Assembly (NCBI GenBank): GCA_023151255.1
Contig: JAKLJG010000001.1
Location: forward strand, 1-64,000
Direction of reading: 5' to 3'
Length of the DNA: 64,000 nt
From: Cyclobacteriaceae bacterium
GTDB taxonomy: Bacteria > Bacteroidota > Bacteroidia > Cytophagales > Cyclobacteriaceae
Made by a program: the position numbers and the translations under genes. Below are positions 52,950 to 61,997 of this stretch, piece by piece; the stretch's first letter is position 1, and each line of letters begins with the position of its first letter. The notes under the pieces were generated by a model. It saw only the letters and a list, made by a program, of their open reading frames with translations. It made no database searches and had not been told where the DNA came from.

Positions 52950-54305
52950 TTAATGTGCCGATGTGGAAACGAATTGGATGTTACGTTTTAAGCCTTTGAA
53001 ACCTGTTCGTTTAACGGCTGATTTTTTAAACAACTTTTGAAATACTTCTTCGGTTAGCTCCAGCCAATCGGAGTTATTCATTCCGGCTGTTTGTGGATGC
53101 GGATTGAAGCGCGGCTCGTGGTGTGGCTGTGCAAAGCGGTTCCAGGGGCATACCTCCTGGCAGATATCGCACCCGAAAATCCAGTTTTCGAATTTACCTT
53201 TTACCTCAGCCGGTATTTCCTCCCTTAGTTCAATTGTAAAATATGAAATGCATTTGCTGCCATCCACCACATAGGGTTGAGGAATAGCCTCTGTGGGGCA
53301 GGCATCCATGCAGGCCGTGCAGGTGCCACAGTAATCTTTTATTGGGCCATCGTATTCCAGTTCAAGATCAACAATCAGTTCGGCCAGGAAAAAGAAACTG
53401 CCCATAGACCGGTTTAGCAGCAATGAATTTTTTCCAATCCACCCGATGCCCGAACGCTTTGCCCAGGCCCGCTCCAGCACCGGAGCTGAGTCAACAAAGG
53501 CGCGACCGTTTATATCGCCCAACTTTTCGCGCAGCCGTAACATGAACTCCTTCAGCTTGTCTTTAATCACGAAGTGATAATCTTCGCCATAGGCGTACCG
53601 GGTAATTTTCAGGTTGTGCCTATCCGTTAGATCTTTTGCAGGAAAGTAATTGTAGATAAGACTGATCACGGATTTTGCCCCGGGAATCAATTTGGTAGGG
53701 TCGAGGCGCTTTTCAAAGTGGTTGGCCATGTAAGCCATTTTGCCGTGGTAGTTGCGCTTCAGCCACTCTTCGAGTTTGGGCGCTTCGTCTTCAAGGAATT
53801 CGGCTTTGGAAATACCGCAATAACTGAAGCCGAGTTGGGTGGCGGTGTGTTTGATGAAGGTTGTACGGGAAGACACCCCCCTTTGTCCCCCCTCAAGGGG
53901 GGAAATAGTACCGCCCCCTTTGAGGGGGGCAGGGGGGGCGTTTAACTTTATCCAATCTGCAATTTTTGATACAACCATTTCAGTTCGGTTGCGAACTTCG
54001 CGGTCATCAAACCGCAGAAACCGGACACCGGTTGTTTCAAGTTTTTGCTGCCGTTTTCGATCGCTGCTTTTGGCTTCTTTTGTTAAATGACTTTCGCCAT
54101 CAATTTCAATAGCCAGCATAAGTTCATGGCAATAGAAATCCACGATATAATCTAACAAGGGTACTTGCCGGTGAAACTGGTAACCAGCGAGTTTTCTCCT
54201 TCTGATTTCATTCCATAATATAACTTCTGATGCTGTTGCAAACTTTCGCAATTCACGCGCCTGGTTGCGCAGATCTTTACGGTATGAAATCAGTTTGTTT
54301 CGCAT
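52950..54305 (-). CDS. queG: DUF559 endonuclease-like domain fused to epoxyqueuosine reductase QueG
   Basis: A 451-residue fusion. Residues 1-119 are a DUF559 domain ([44 protein letters not shown]), related to Vsr-type endonucleases. Residues about 120-147 ([21 protein letters not shown]) are encoded by a G/C-rich hairpin repeat. Residues 148-451 are QueG, which reduces epoxyqueuosine to queuosine in tRNA with cobalamin: [24 protein letters not shown] and two 4Fe-4S motifs ([21 protein letters not shown]). A GTG at 53876, created at the end of the repeat, could start QueG alone (308 aa, near the normal length). The native QueG ATG has been lost. Confidence 0.88.
   Translation of the reverse strand: MRNKLISYRKDLRNQARELRKFATASEVILWNEIRRRKLAGYQFHRQVPLLDYIVDFYCHELMLAIEIDGESHLTKEAKSSDRKRQQKLETTGVRFLRFDDREVRNRTEMVVSKIADWIKLNAPPAPLKGGGTISPLEGGQRGVSSRTTFIKHTATQLGFSYCGISKAEFLEDEAPKLEEWLKRNYHGKMAYMANHFEKRLDPTKLIPGAKSVISLIYNYFPAKDLTDRHNLKITRYAYGEDYHFVIKDKLKEFMLRLREKLGDINGRAFVDSAPVLERAWAKRSGIGWIGKNSLLLNRSMGSFFFLAELIVDLELEYDGPIKDYCGTCTACMDACPTEAIPQPYVVDGSKCISYFTIELREEIPAEVKGKFENWIFGCDICQEVCPWNRFAQPHHEPRFNPHPQTAGMNNSDWLELTEEVFQKLFKKSAVKRTGFKGLKRNIQFVSTSAH
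53873..53940. repeat. G/C-rich double-hairpin repeat inside the DUF559-QueG gene
   Basis: Two stems lie side by side: cccccc-tcaa-gggggg and gccccc-tttgag-gggggc, with homopolymer runs of up to seven G. The insertion keeps the reading frame and is translated as [19 protein letters not shown]. Peptides of this kind occur in many Bacteroidota ORFs, marking a mobile or expanding repeat family. Confidence 0.75.
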
Positions 54306-54347
54306 AGGGAAAGACAGCGATTTAGAATCAGCTCAGGTATAGGAGTT

Positions 54348-55379
54348 TCAATCAAACAATCCCGGCCCCTTGCTTCGGGGAGGAACAATTTTCAAATGCT
54401 TATAGGCACGCTCGGTTACCTCTCTTCCGCGTGAAGTACGTTTAATGTATCCTTCCTGAATTAAGAAAGGTTCATATACCTCTTCAATGGTTTCACCTTC
54501 TTCGCCAACGGCTGTGGCTATGGTGGAAATACCCACTGGCCCGCCTTTAAATTTTTCGATGATGGTTAGCAGAATGCGGTTATCCATTTCATCCAAGCCG
54601 TTTTCATCCACATCCAAGGCTTTCAGTGCCAGTTGGGCAATGGCTAAGGTAATGGTGCCATCGCCTTTAATCTGGGCGAAGTCGCGGGTTCTGCGCAGCA
54701 GGTTGTTGGCAATGCGCGGTGTGCCGCGGCTTCTGCGGGCTATTTCAAAAGCAGCCTCCTTTTCAATTGGCGCATTAAGAATGCCGGCCGACCGGTGAAT
54801 AATTTTAGTGAGCAGCGCAGAATCATAATACTCCAGCCGCGAATTGATGCCAAACCGGGCCCGCAGGGGGGCGGTAAGCAAGCCCGCGCGTGTGGTGGCA
54901 CCAATTAAGGTGAAAGGGTTCAGTCCGATTTGGATGGATCGTGCATTCGGACCGGAGTCGAGCATAATGTCAATTTTAAAATCCTCCATGGCTGAATAGA
55001 GGTATTCCTCCACCACCGGGTTGAGGCGATGAATCTCATCAATAAACAGCACATCGTTGGTTTCAAGGTTCGTAAGTAAACCGGCAAGGTCGCCCGGTTT
55101 ATCGAGTACGGGGCCTGAGGTAATTTTAATGTTTGAACCTAATTCGTTGGCAATAATGTAGGAAAGCGTGGTTTTGCCCAGGCCCGGGGGGCCGTGCAGC
55201 AATACGTGGTCGAGCGATTCGCCCCGTTGTTTGGCGGCCTGTACAAACACACGGATGTTCTCAACGGTTTTATGCTGGCCGGTAAAATCAGCAAAGGTGA
55301 GCGGGCGCAAGGCCTTCTCCATTTCCTTATCAGCCGCTGTTAATGATTCGCTGTCGCCCTTCAGGTAGTCTTCACGCAT
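54348..55379 (-). CDS. ruvB: Holliday junction branch migration helicase RuvB
   Basis: AAA+ motor of the RuvAB complex. It has [12 protein letters not shown], Walker [12 protein letters not shown], Walker [31 protein letters not shown] and the C-terminal winged helix with [27 protein letters not shown]. The length of 343 aa is typical. A TACTTTTG promoter element lies just upstream. ruvA and ruvC are not in the window. Confidence 0.97.
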   Translation of the reverse strand: MREDYLKGDSESLTAADKEMEKALRPLTFADFTGQHKTVENIRVFVQAAKQRGESLDHVLLHGPPGLGKTTLSYIIANELGSNIKITSGPVLDKPGDLAGLLTNLETNDVLFIDEIHRLNPVVEEYLYSAMEDFKIDIMLDSGPNARSIQIGLNPFTLIGATTRAGLLTAPLRARFGINSRLEYYDSALLTKIIHRSAGILNAPIEKEAAFEIARRSRGTPRIANNLLRRTRDFAQIKGDGTITLAIAQLALKALDVDENGLDEMDNRILLTIIEKFKGGPVGISTIATAVGEEGETIEEVYEPFLIQEGYIKRTSRGREVTERAYKHLKIVPPRSKGPGLFD

Positions 55380-55392
55380 ACTGGTTATTTTG

Positions 55393-55400
55393 CAAAAGTA
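55393..55400 (-). promoter_or_regulatory. Candidate -7 element for ruvB
   Basis: Minus-strand TACTTTTG, the same octamer as at def, ends 13 nt before the ruvB ATG, giving a predicted leader of about 7-8 nt. Confidence 0.45.
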
Positions 55401-55471
55401 CGTATTTCATGAACTTCCTTAATAAGCAACATTGTTGCATTAGCTGAATTGGGCTAACTTGCCACTCGCTT

Positions 55472-56512
55472 ATGAGTAATCGTACTAAAAACATTCTTTA
55501 CACAGGTATTCTTTTACTAAGTGTGTTTATCGTTTATCAGTATCGGAATCGATCACAGCATCCGGTTTTCATTGAAGGAAAAACCATGGGCACTACCTAT
55601 CACATTACCTATTTTGATACAGATAGGCGAGACTTTAAACTTCAGGTTGATTCTATACTTAACGGGGTTAATCAGGCTATTAATACCTATTTGCCACAGT
55701 CTGAAGTAACACGGTTCAATAAAGGTACTGGGCCCGTAAAATTTGAACTGCCTTATTTGCAGCAGTTGCTGGAACGCTCACAGGAAATTGTAAGCGCCTC
55801 TTCAGGAGCGTTTGATCCAACCGTGATGCCGCTGGTGAATGCATGGGGATTCGGCCCGGCCGAACCGCTTAATCCGGATAACCTCGAGATAGACTCCATC
55901 CGTGAGTTTATCGGTTTCGAAAAAGTAGGCTTCAATGCCGACAGTGTGTGGAAAACCGATGCTCGCACCCAGCTGGATTTTGGTGGCATAGGCCAGGGTT
56001 ATGGAGCTGATGTGGTTGTCGAGTTTCTGAAAAGCAAGGGCATAACCGATATGCTGGTGGAAATCGGAGGAGAGGGAATGGCAGTAGGCCGTAACCGGAA
56101 AACCGGCAGACCTTGGGAAATAGGCATTTTGGATCCCAACTCCACCCGCGAAGATCAGTTTTTCAAAGCATATGTATCACTCGAGAACAAGTCGTTTACT
56201 ACGTCCGGTAATTATTTTAACTACCGCGAAATTGACGGCAAGAAATTTTCGCATACCATCGATCCACAATCGGGTTATCCGGTAAACAATCCGCTGTTGA
56301 GTGTTTCTGTTTTTTCGGCCGATGCTACTTCAGCTGACGGCTGGGCTACAGCACTGATGGTGATGGGCGTTGAAAAGGCCATGGAGGTACTCCACCATCA
56401 CCCGGAACTGGACGCTCTGTTAATGTATTCTGGCGACAATGGTTTAATTGAGATGTTTATTACTCCGGGAATTGAGGATCAGGTAACTTTAAAAAAGTAC
56501 GCATGGCATTGA
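55472..56512 (+). CDS. apbE: FAD:protein FMN transferase (ApbE)
   Basis: Flavin transferase that attaches FMN to threonine or serine of targets such as NqrB, NqrC and RnfG, on the outer face of the membrane. An N-terminal hydrophobic segment (about residues 7-23) exports or anchors it. Motifs are GKTMGTTYHITYF, GAFDPTVMPLVNAWGFGP, LDFGGIGQGYGAD, TSGNYFNYREIDGKKFSHTIDP and SADATSADGWATAL. No nqr or rnf genes are nearby. It overlaps the ZIP gene by 10 nt. Confidence 0.93.
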   Translation: MSNRTKNILYTGILLLSVFIVYQYRNRSQHPVFIEGKTMGTTYHITYFDTDRRDFKLQVDSILNGVNQAINTYLPQSEVTRFNKGTGPVKFELPYLQQLLERSQEIVSASSGAFDPTVMPLVNAWGFGPAEPLNPDNLEIDSIREFIGFEKVGFNADSVWKTDARTQLDFGGIGQGYGADVVVEFLKSKGITDMLVEIGGEGMAVGRNRKTGRPWEIGILDPNSTREDQFFKAYVSLENKSFTTSGNYFNYREIDGKKFSHTIDPQSGYPVNNPLLSVSVFSADATSADGWATALMVMGVEKAMEVLHHHPELDALLMYSGDNGLIEMFITPGIEDQVTLKKYAWH

Positions 56513-57258
56513 AACTTTCGGTACTTTTTTTTACACCCCTGCTTGCAGGCTTGCTTATTTATTTTTTACCTGAAGGCCGAAACCGTAACTACCGGCTGCT
56601 GCTGGTGTTTGCCGGATCGTATTTATTTGGCATTACCGTGGTGCACATCCTGCCGGAACTTTACCGGAACAACGGTGAAGTAGAATTAATAGGCTTATTC
56701 GTATTGGCCGGTTTTTTCCTGCAGCAGCTACTCGAATACTTTACCTCCGGAATTGAGCACGGCCATATTCATACGCAGGATCATGCCCATACTCACTCGC
56801 ATTATCATCACCAGGTTTCGGCCATTGTGCTGCTGCTGGCGTTGTGTGTTCATGCTTTTCTAGAAGGTGCCATGCTCGCACAACCGGCAACCATGGGTTT
56901 TAATTACGATGTAAATGCCATCTTGCTGGGCATTGCCTTACACCGCGCCCCGGCAGCTTTTGCGCTGATGACGGTTCTTTCCTTTCAACTGCATTCCGCA
57001 CGTAAAGCCTTACCTTACCTGGCAGTTTTCTCTATTGCCGCACCAGCAGGTTTGCTGATAAGTACCTACCTGACAGAAGCGGAAGTACTGACTACCTCCG
57101 GCCTCACCTTTCTCTACGCTCTGGTAAGTGGAAACTTTCTGCACATCTCGACTACCATTGTTTTTGAAAGCAGTCCGGAGCACCACTTTAATGCACGCAA
57201 GCTGGCCGTGGCCATTATTGGGGCTTTAGCTGCTGTAGCGGTTGAGTACATCCTTTGA
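56503..57258 (+). CDS. ZIP family metal transporter
   Basis: 251-residue transporter with seven or eight helices and a histidine-rich cytoplasmic loop (EHGHIHTQDHAHTHSHYHH), a typical metal sensor/binding loop. The helix IV/V metal site is visible as HAFLEGAML and ALHRAPAAF. It probably imports zinc or another divalent metal. The start overlaps the apbE stop region by 10 nt, so the two are co-translated. Confidence 0.9.
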   Translation: MALKLSVLFFTPLLAGLLIYFLPEGRNRNYRLLLVFAGSYLFGITVVHILPELYRNNGEVELIGLFVLAGFFLQQLLEYFTSGIEHGHIHTQDHAHTHSHYHHQVSAIVLLLALCVHAFLEGAMLAQPATMGFNYDVNAILLGIALHRAPAAFALMTVLSFQLHSARKALPYLAVFSIAAPAGLLISTYLTEAEVLTTSGLTFLYALVSGNFLHISTTIVFESSPEHHFNARKLAVAIIGALAAVAVEYIL

Positions 57259-57364
57259 CATACTATAATGAAGATGGAAAATCGTTAACCAATTATTCAT
57301 CATTTGCCTCACATTCTTTATGTTGATGATGGCAGAGAAAGCAAATAACCGCTATTTTCAAACC

Positions 57365-59257
57365 ATGAACATCATCCGATCATTTCAGGATTACACAACC
57401 CAGTATAAAGCGAGCATAGCAAACCCTGAAGATTTTTGGGCCGCAGTTGCGAATGATTTTTCATGGCGAAAAAAATGGGATAAGGTTTTACAATGGGATT
57501 TTCATAAACCCGAAGTAAAATGGTTTATAAACGGTAAACTGAACATCACCGAAAATTGCCTGGACCGGCATTTACCAGAACGGGCTAACCAAACAGCCAT
57601 TATTTGGGAGCCCAACCATCCGCAGGATGAATCAAAATACATTACCTACAAAGAGTTGCTCGAACATGTTTGTCGGGTAGCCAATATGCTTAAAGCGCAT
57701 GGCGTACAAAAGGGCGACAGGGTGTGCATTTATATGCCGATGATCCCGGAAACCGCCTATGCCATGTTAGCCTGCGCACGAATAGGTGCCGTACACTCGG
57801 TGGTATTTGCCGGGTTTTCGGCAGGCTCTCTCATCGACCGGATTAATGATGCTGGTTGTAAACTGGTGCTGACGGCCGATGGCGCCTACCGGGGCGATAA
57901 AACCATTAACCTGAAAGGCATTGTTGATGAAGCGCTTGAAAAATGCCCGACTGTTGAGAAAGTAATTGTTGCCGAGCGCGTTAACTCAAAACCCGCACTT
58001 AAAGCCGGTCGCGATTTCCGGTGGAATGAAGAAATCAGTAAAGCGAGTGCTGATTGCCCGGCTGTTGAAACCGATGCTGAAGATCTGTTATTTATACTGT
58101 ACACCTCCGGCTCAACCGGCAAACCAAAAGGCATGGTACACACCTGCGGAGGCTACATGGTGTACACCAATTATACCTTTCGAACAGCGTTTCAATATCA
58201 GGAGGGTCAGGTGTACTGGTGTACGGCCGATGTGGGCTGGATAACGGGACACTCGTACATTATTTACGGGCCGCTTTCGGCCGGGGCAACTACGCTGATG
58301 TTTGAGGGCATTCCCTCCTGGCCCGACTGGGGCCGGTTCTGGCATGTGGTTGAAAAGCATCGCGTAAACATTTTTTATACGGCCCCAACCGCCATCCGGT
58401 CACTCGAAAAAGCACCGCTCAGTTTTGTTAAACAGTACGATCTGCATTCCCTTAAAATTCTGGGCACCGTGGGCGAGCCCATCAACGAAGAGGCCTGGCA
58501 CTGGTACCATGAGCACATCGGCCAAAAGCGCTGCCCCGTTATTGACACCTGGTGGCAAACCGAAACAGGCGGGTTTATGATTTCACCCATTGCCAGCGTT
58601 ACCAAACTTAAACCGGCTTTTGCTACCCTGCCCTTGCCAGGCGTGCAGCCGGCTGTTATGGATGAAAAAGGTAATGAACTTACAACGAATGAAGTTGAAG
58701 GGCGCCTGGCGATAAAATTCCCCTGGCCTTCCATGGCGCGCACTATTTATGGCGACCACCAGCGGTTTAAGGAAACCTACTTTTCAACGTTTCCGGGAAA
58801 ATATTTCACCGGTGACGGCTGCAGGCGTGACAGCGATGGGTATTACCGCATTACCGGAAGGGTGGACGATATCATTATTGTATCCGGTCATAACCTGGGT
58901 ACAGCCGAAATTGAAAGCGCTATTGATGAACATTCGGCTGTGTGCGAATCGGCTGTGGTAGGCTATCCGCACGATATAAAAGGGCAGGGTATTTATGCTT
59001 TTGTAATCTGTTACGATAAACCTCATGAGGAAGAGAACCTGCGCAACGAGATCCGTGAAATTGTTTCAAAAATCATCGGCCCTATTGCCAAACCCGATAA
59101 GATTCAGTTTGTGAGCGGCTTGCCAAAGACCCGTTCGGGTAAAATTATGCGGAGGATTTTGCGTAAAGTTGCCGAAGGCGATACCACCAACCTGGGCGAT
59201 GTAACAACGTTGCTTGACCCGGGCGTGGTGGACGAGATTAAAAACGGAGCTTTGTAA
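57365..59257 (+). CDS. acs: Acetyl-CoA synthetase (AMP-forming)
   Basis: Converts acetate, ATP and CoA to acetyl-CoA through acetyl-AMP. Adenylate-forming motifs are YTSGSTGKPKGMVHT, the substrate-pocket DTWWQTETGG, GRVDDIIIVSGHNLGTAEIE and the C-terminal KTRSGKIMRR with the regulatory lysine that is acetylated in homologues. The ORF track start at 57320 adds 15 residues; ATG at 57365 (MNIIRSFQDY) matches relatives, giving 630 aa. Confidence 0.95.
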   Translation: MNIIRSFQDYTTQYKASIANPEDFWAAVANDFSWRKKWDKVLQWDFHKPEVKWFINGKLNITENCLDRHLPERANQTAIIWEPNHPQDESKYITYKELLEHVCRVANMLKAHGVQKGDRVCIYMPMIPETAYAMLACARIGAVHSVVFAGFSAGSLIDRINDAGCKLVLTADGAYRGDKTINLKGIVDEALEKCPTVEKVIVAERVNSKPALKAGRDFRWNEEISKASADCPAVETDAEDLLFILYTSGSTGKPKGMVHTCGGYMVYTNYTFRTAFQYQEGQVYWCTADVGWITGHSYIIYGPLSAGATTLMFEGIPSWPDWGRFWHVVEKHRVNIFYTAPTAIRSLEKAPLSFVKQYDLHSLKILGTVGEPINEEAWHWYHEHIGQKRCPVIDTWWQTETGGFMISPIASVTKLKPAFATLPLPGVQPAVMDEKGNELTTNEVEGRLAIKFPWPSMARTIYGDHQRFKETYFSTFPGKYFTGDGCRRDSDGYYRITGRVDDIIIVSGHNLGTAEIESAIDEHSAVCESAVVGYPHDIKGQGIYAFVICYDKPHEEENLRNEIREIVSKIIGPIAKPDKIQFVSGLPKTRSGKIMRRILRKVAEGDTTNLGDVTTLLDPGVVDEIKNGAL

Positions 59258-59267
59258 AATTAATAAC

Positions 59268-59615
59268 ATGGAAATATCAGGAACAATAGTAGGCCTGTTG
59301 CCGCTTCAAACCGGCCAGGGTAAAAACGGAGTTTGGAAAAAACAGGAATTTATCCTGGAAACACCGGGTCAATACCCTAAAAAAGTGCTTATGCATTTGT
59401 GGGGCGATAAGGTTGATGAAATAAAAATTTCGACTGGTGATAAGATTACCGCATCTGTTAATATCGAAAGCCGCGAATACAACGGCCGCTGGTACACCGA
59501 TGTACGGGCGTGGAAGGTGGTTAAACAAAATCAGGGAGCAACACCCCCCGCCAATTCATCTGCCGATGATCCATTTGTTTCGGATGCAGGCGCTACCGAT
59601 GATTTACCGTTTTAA
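59268..59615 (+). CDS. DUF3127 OB-fold protein with SSB-like acidic tail
   Basis: 115-residue protein with the DUF3127 core MEISGTIVGLLPLQTGQGKNGVWKKQEFILET, predicted to be an OB fold, followed by a disordered linker and a C-terminal DDLPF that resembles the DDDIPF partner-binding tip of single-stranded DNA-binding proteins. Biological role unknown; ssDNA or RNA binding is an inference. The ORF track start at 59214 overlaps acs; ATG at 59268, 10 nt after the acs stop, is chosen. Confidence 0.85.
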   Translation: MEISGTIVGLLPLQTGQGKNGVWKKQEFILETPGQYPKKVLMHLWGDKVDEIKISTGDKITASVNIESREYNGRWYTDVRAWKVVKQNQGATPPANSSADDPFVSDAGATDDLPF

Positions 59616-59758
59616 TTACCGGCTTCCTTTCACGGATTTTTAAGCAGCTTCAATGTGCAGATTGTTATAGGCAGTTGCTTTTACTTGATGATATAAGTCA
59701 TTCATTTTCATAAAAAGTTCTCACATTTTGACCGGTGCAGCTATAAAAATTCAGCTTT

Positions 59759-60961
59759 ATGAAAATGTTTAATCCAGCCCAGGAAATTCAGAATCTCCAG
59801 TTTTTCGGAGAGTTCGGTGGAGTCAACCCGTCTATTGAGGACTCATCCACTTACACCTTTCTTCAGGCCAAAAAAATGAGTGAGCTTTTTGAAAAGGAGA
59901 TTGAAGGATGCTACCTCTACTCGCGCCACATGAACCCCACCAACCGGTACCTGTCGCAGGCGCTTGCCAAAATGGAAGGCACTGAGTCGGCCCTCGTTAC
60001 GGCATCGGGTATGTCGGCTATTACGTGTACGTTGCTGCAGTTGTGCAGTGCCGGTGATGAGATTATTTCCAGTCGGATGGTGTATGGCGGCACATATGCC
60101 TTTTTAAAAAATGTTGCTCCGCGGTTTGGCATTACCACCACGTTTATTGATATGTGCAACCCGGCCTTGATTGAAAAGGCAATTACGCCCAACACGCGGG
60201 TTGTGTATTGCGAAACGGTTAGTAATCCATTGTTAGAAGTTACAGATTTGAAAACCGTTTCTGCCATCTGTAAAAAGCATAAACTGAAACTGGTTGTTGA
60301 CAATACGTTTACGCCCCTCATTGTAAGCCCTGCTCAATTCGGAGCCGATGTAATTATTCATAGCCTCACCAAGTTTATCAACGGCACAAGCGATACGGTA
60401 GCCGGGGCCATTTGCGCCAGCCATGAATTTACGCATCAGTTAACCGATGTTAATTCAGGAGCGCTGATGCTGCTGGGGCCGGTGATGGATAGTTTGCGTG
60501 CGGCATCGGTCCTTAAGAACCTTCACAGCTTGCCGGTACGTATGGTGAAGCATAGTGAAAATGCCTTATACCTTGCCGGAAAGTTAAACGAATCGGGTAT
60601 CCGGGTAATTTACCCCGGGTTAGCAACTCATCCGCAACACAGCCTTCTTAAAAACATGCACCATGCTGAATTTGGTTATGGCGGTATGATGGTGATGGAT
60701 ATGGGAACAACCGAAAAGGCCTTTGCCCTGATGGAAGAAATGCAACGCCAGAATGTAGGCTATTTGGCGGTAAGTTTAGGTTTCTATAAAACGCTGTTCA
60801 GTTCTCCCGGAGGAAGCACATCCTCTGAAATACCCGAAGAGGAGCGCCACGCCATGGGTATGTCGGACGGGTTGATACGCATGAGTGTGGGTTTGGATCA
60901 TGATCCGGACATCACGTACAAAAAAATACTTAATTGCTTTAACGCAGTGGGTGTTCGCTGA
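59759..60961 (+). CDS. Trans-sulfuration PLP enzyme, methionine gamma-lyase type
   Basis: 400-residue Cys/Met-metabolism enzyme (cystathionine gamma-synthase/lyase, methionine gamma-lyase family). Signatures are YLYSRHMNPTNRYL, ASGMSAITCTLLQL, VVDNTFTPLIVSPAQFGADVIIHSLTKFINGTSDTVAG with the PLP lysine in SLTKF, and SLGFYKTLFSSPGGSTSSE. The N-terminal extension and GCYLYSRHMNPT favour a lyase. The actual reaction (cystathionine or methionine) cannot be settled. The 143 nt upstream hold no clear promoter; the 3' end overlaps the convergent kinase gene by 23 nt. Confidence 0.85.
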   Translation: MKMFNPAQEIQNLQFFGEFGGVNPSIEDSSTYTFLQAKKMSELFEKEIEGCYLYSRHMNPTNRYLSQALAKMEGTESALVTASGMSAITCTLLQLCSAGDEIISSRMVYGGTYAFLKNVAPRFGITTTFIDMCNPALIEKAITPNTRVVYCETVSNPLLEVTDLKTVSAICKKHKLKLVVDNTFTPLIVSPAQFGADVIIHSLTKFINGTSDTVAGAICASHEFTHQLTDVNSGALMLLGPVMDSLRAASVLKNLHSLPVRMVKHSENALYLAGKLNESGIRVIYPGLATHPQHSLLKNMHHAEFGYGGMMVMDMGTTEKAFALMEEMQRQNVGYLAVSLGFYKTLFSSPGGSTSSEIPEEERHAMGMSDGLIRMSVGLDHDPDITYKKILNCFNAVGVR

Positions 60962-61997
60962 TCCGGTCGGCCAGAAATGCCTCGAGTCGCAACAGCAAGT
61001 GAAACTGGTTGTTGCTGCGGTGAAAATTCTGTTCGGGGTAAGCCACTTTATAATATACGTCCCCCGATAAATAATCGGTTGTAAAGCGCAGGCACTGCAT
61101 GTAAATCATCAGCAAACCCGCATGATGGATGAATTGGGTTTCCGTTTGCGTAAAGGAATTGCCCAAGCCGGCCAGGTATCCGCTGATTAACGCATCGTAA
61201 TAAGGTTTTCTGATTTGTAGTGAATCTACGTGAGGGGCCGTTTCGCTGACGTTACCGGCTACACTTCGCACCAGGTCACCGATGTCGGAAAAAAAGTATC
61301 CTGGCATGACCGTGTCCAGGTCAATCGGACAAATCGGGTTTTTTGTTTTCACATCAAACAGAATGTTACTCACTTTGCAATCGTGGTGCATGATACGCAA
61401 CCGGAACTCCGGGTTGGTCTTTAGTGCGTTGTAAAATTCAACCAGCCATTTTCTGGATTGCAGGCCCTCAATTATTGTTTTGGCTCTGGCAAGCCGTTCG
61501 GAAATAGCTTTTGGTAGGGCATTTTCAAACTGTTCATATCGCCAGATCAGATTGTGAAATCCCGGAATGACCGTTTCAATTGATTGGGTGTCCAGGTCGG
61601 CCAAAGCATTTGAAAATGCACCAAAACAGTGAGCTGCTTTATACGCCTGTTCAGGAGGCATGTTACTGTTTTCGATGTAGGAGTTTGGAATGAACTGGGT
61701 GGCTCTCCAAATGCGGCCACCGTCATCAGTGTATAAAAAATCACCAGTAGTGGTTTGAACAGGTTCCGGTATCCTGAACGAGGTTTTTTTGTTAAGATGG
61801 TCGAACAGGATTTTGTAGTTGCTCACAATCTTTTGCGGCTCGGTAAATACGGCCGTATTTATTTGCTGAAGTACAATGGCTTTGTCGCCTTCCGTTACTT
61901 TGTAGGTATTGTGTATCAGGCCCGAAGTGAGCAATTCCAGTTCAGGCTGATTATATTCAAAAGCCTGTGCCGCCCTGCGTATTATTCTTTCATTCAT
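60939..61997 (-). CDS. APH-fold sugar kinase, N-acetylhexosamine 1-kinase-like
   Basis: 352-residue phosphotransferase of the APH/choline-kinase fold. The catalytic loop is MHHDCKVSNILFD (HxDxxxxN) and the metal-binding aspartate lies in PIDLDTVMPGYFFSDIGDLVR. The N-terminal SGLIHNTYKV replaces the usual P loop. The gene starts directly after the GH109 stop (TAAATG), so the likely substrate is the GalNAc or GlcNAc released by that enzyme, as for NahK of bifidobacteria. The substrate is inferred from context. Confidence 0.75.
   Translation of the reverse strand: MNERIIRRAAQAFEYNQPELELLTSGLIHNTYKVTEGDKAIVLQQINTAVFTEPQKIVSNYKILFDHLNKKTSFRIPEPVQTTTGDFLYTDDGGRIWRATQFIPNSYIENSNMPPEQAYKAAHCFGAFSNALADLDTQSIETVIPGFHNLIWRYEQFENALPKAISERLARAKTIIEGLQSRKWLVEFYNALKTNPEFRLRIMHHDCKVSNILFDVKTKNPICPIDLDTVMPGYFFSDIGDLVRSVAGNVSETAPHVDSLQIRKPYYDALISGYLAGLGNSFTQTETQFIHHAGLLMIYMQCLRFTTDYLSGDVYYKVAYPEQNFHRSNNQFHLLLRLEAFLADRISEHPLR

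Noticed and set aside
53876-53940. Treating the PLKGGG linker as a protein domain
   Set aside because: It is explained by translation of a G/C hairpin repeat, so no domain is claimed.
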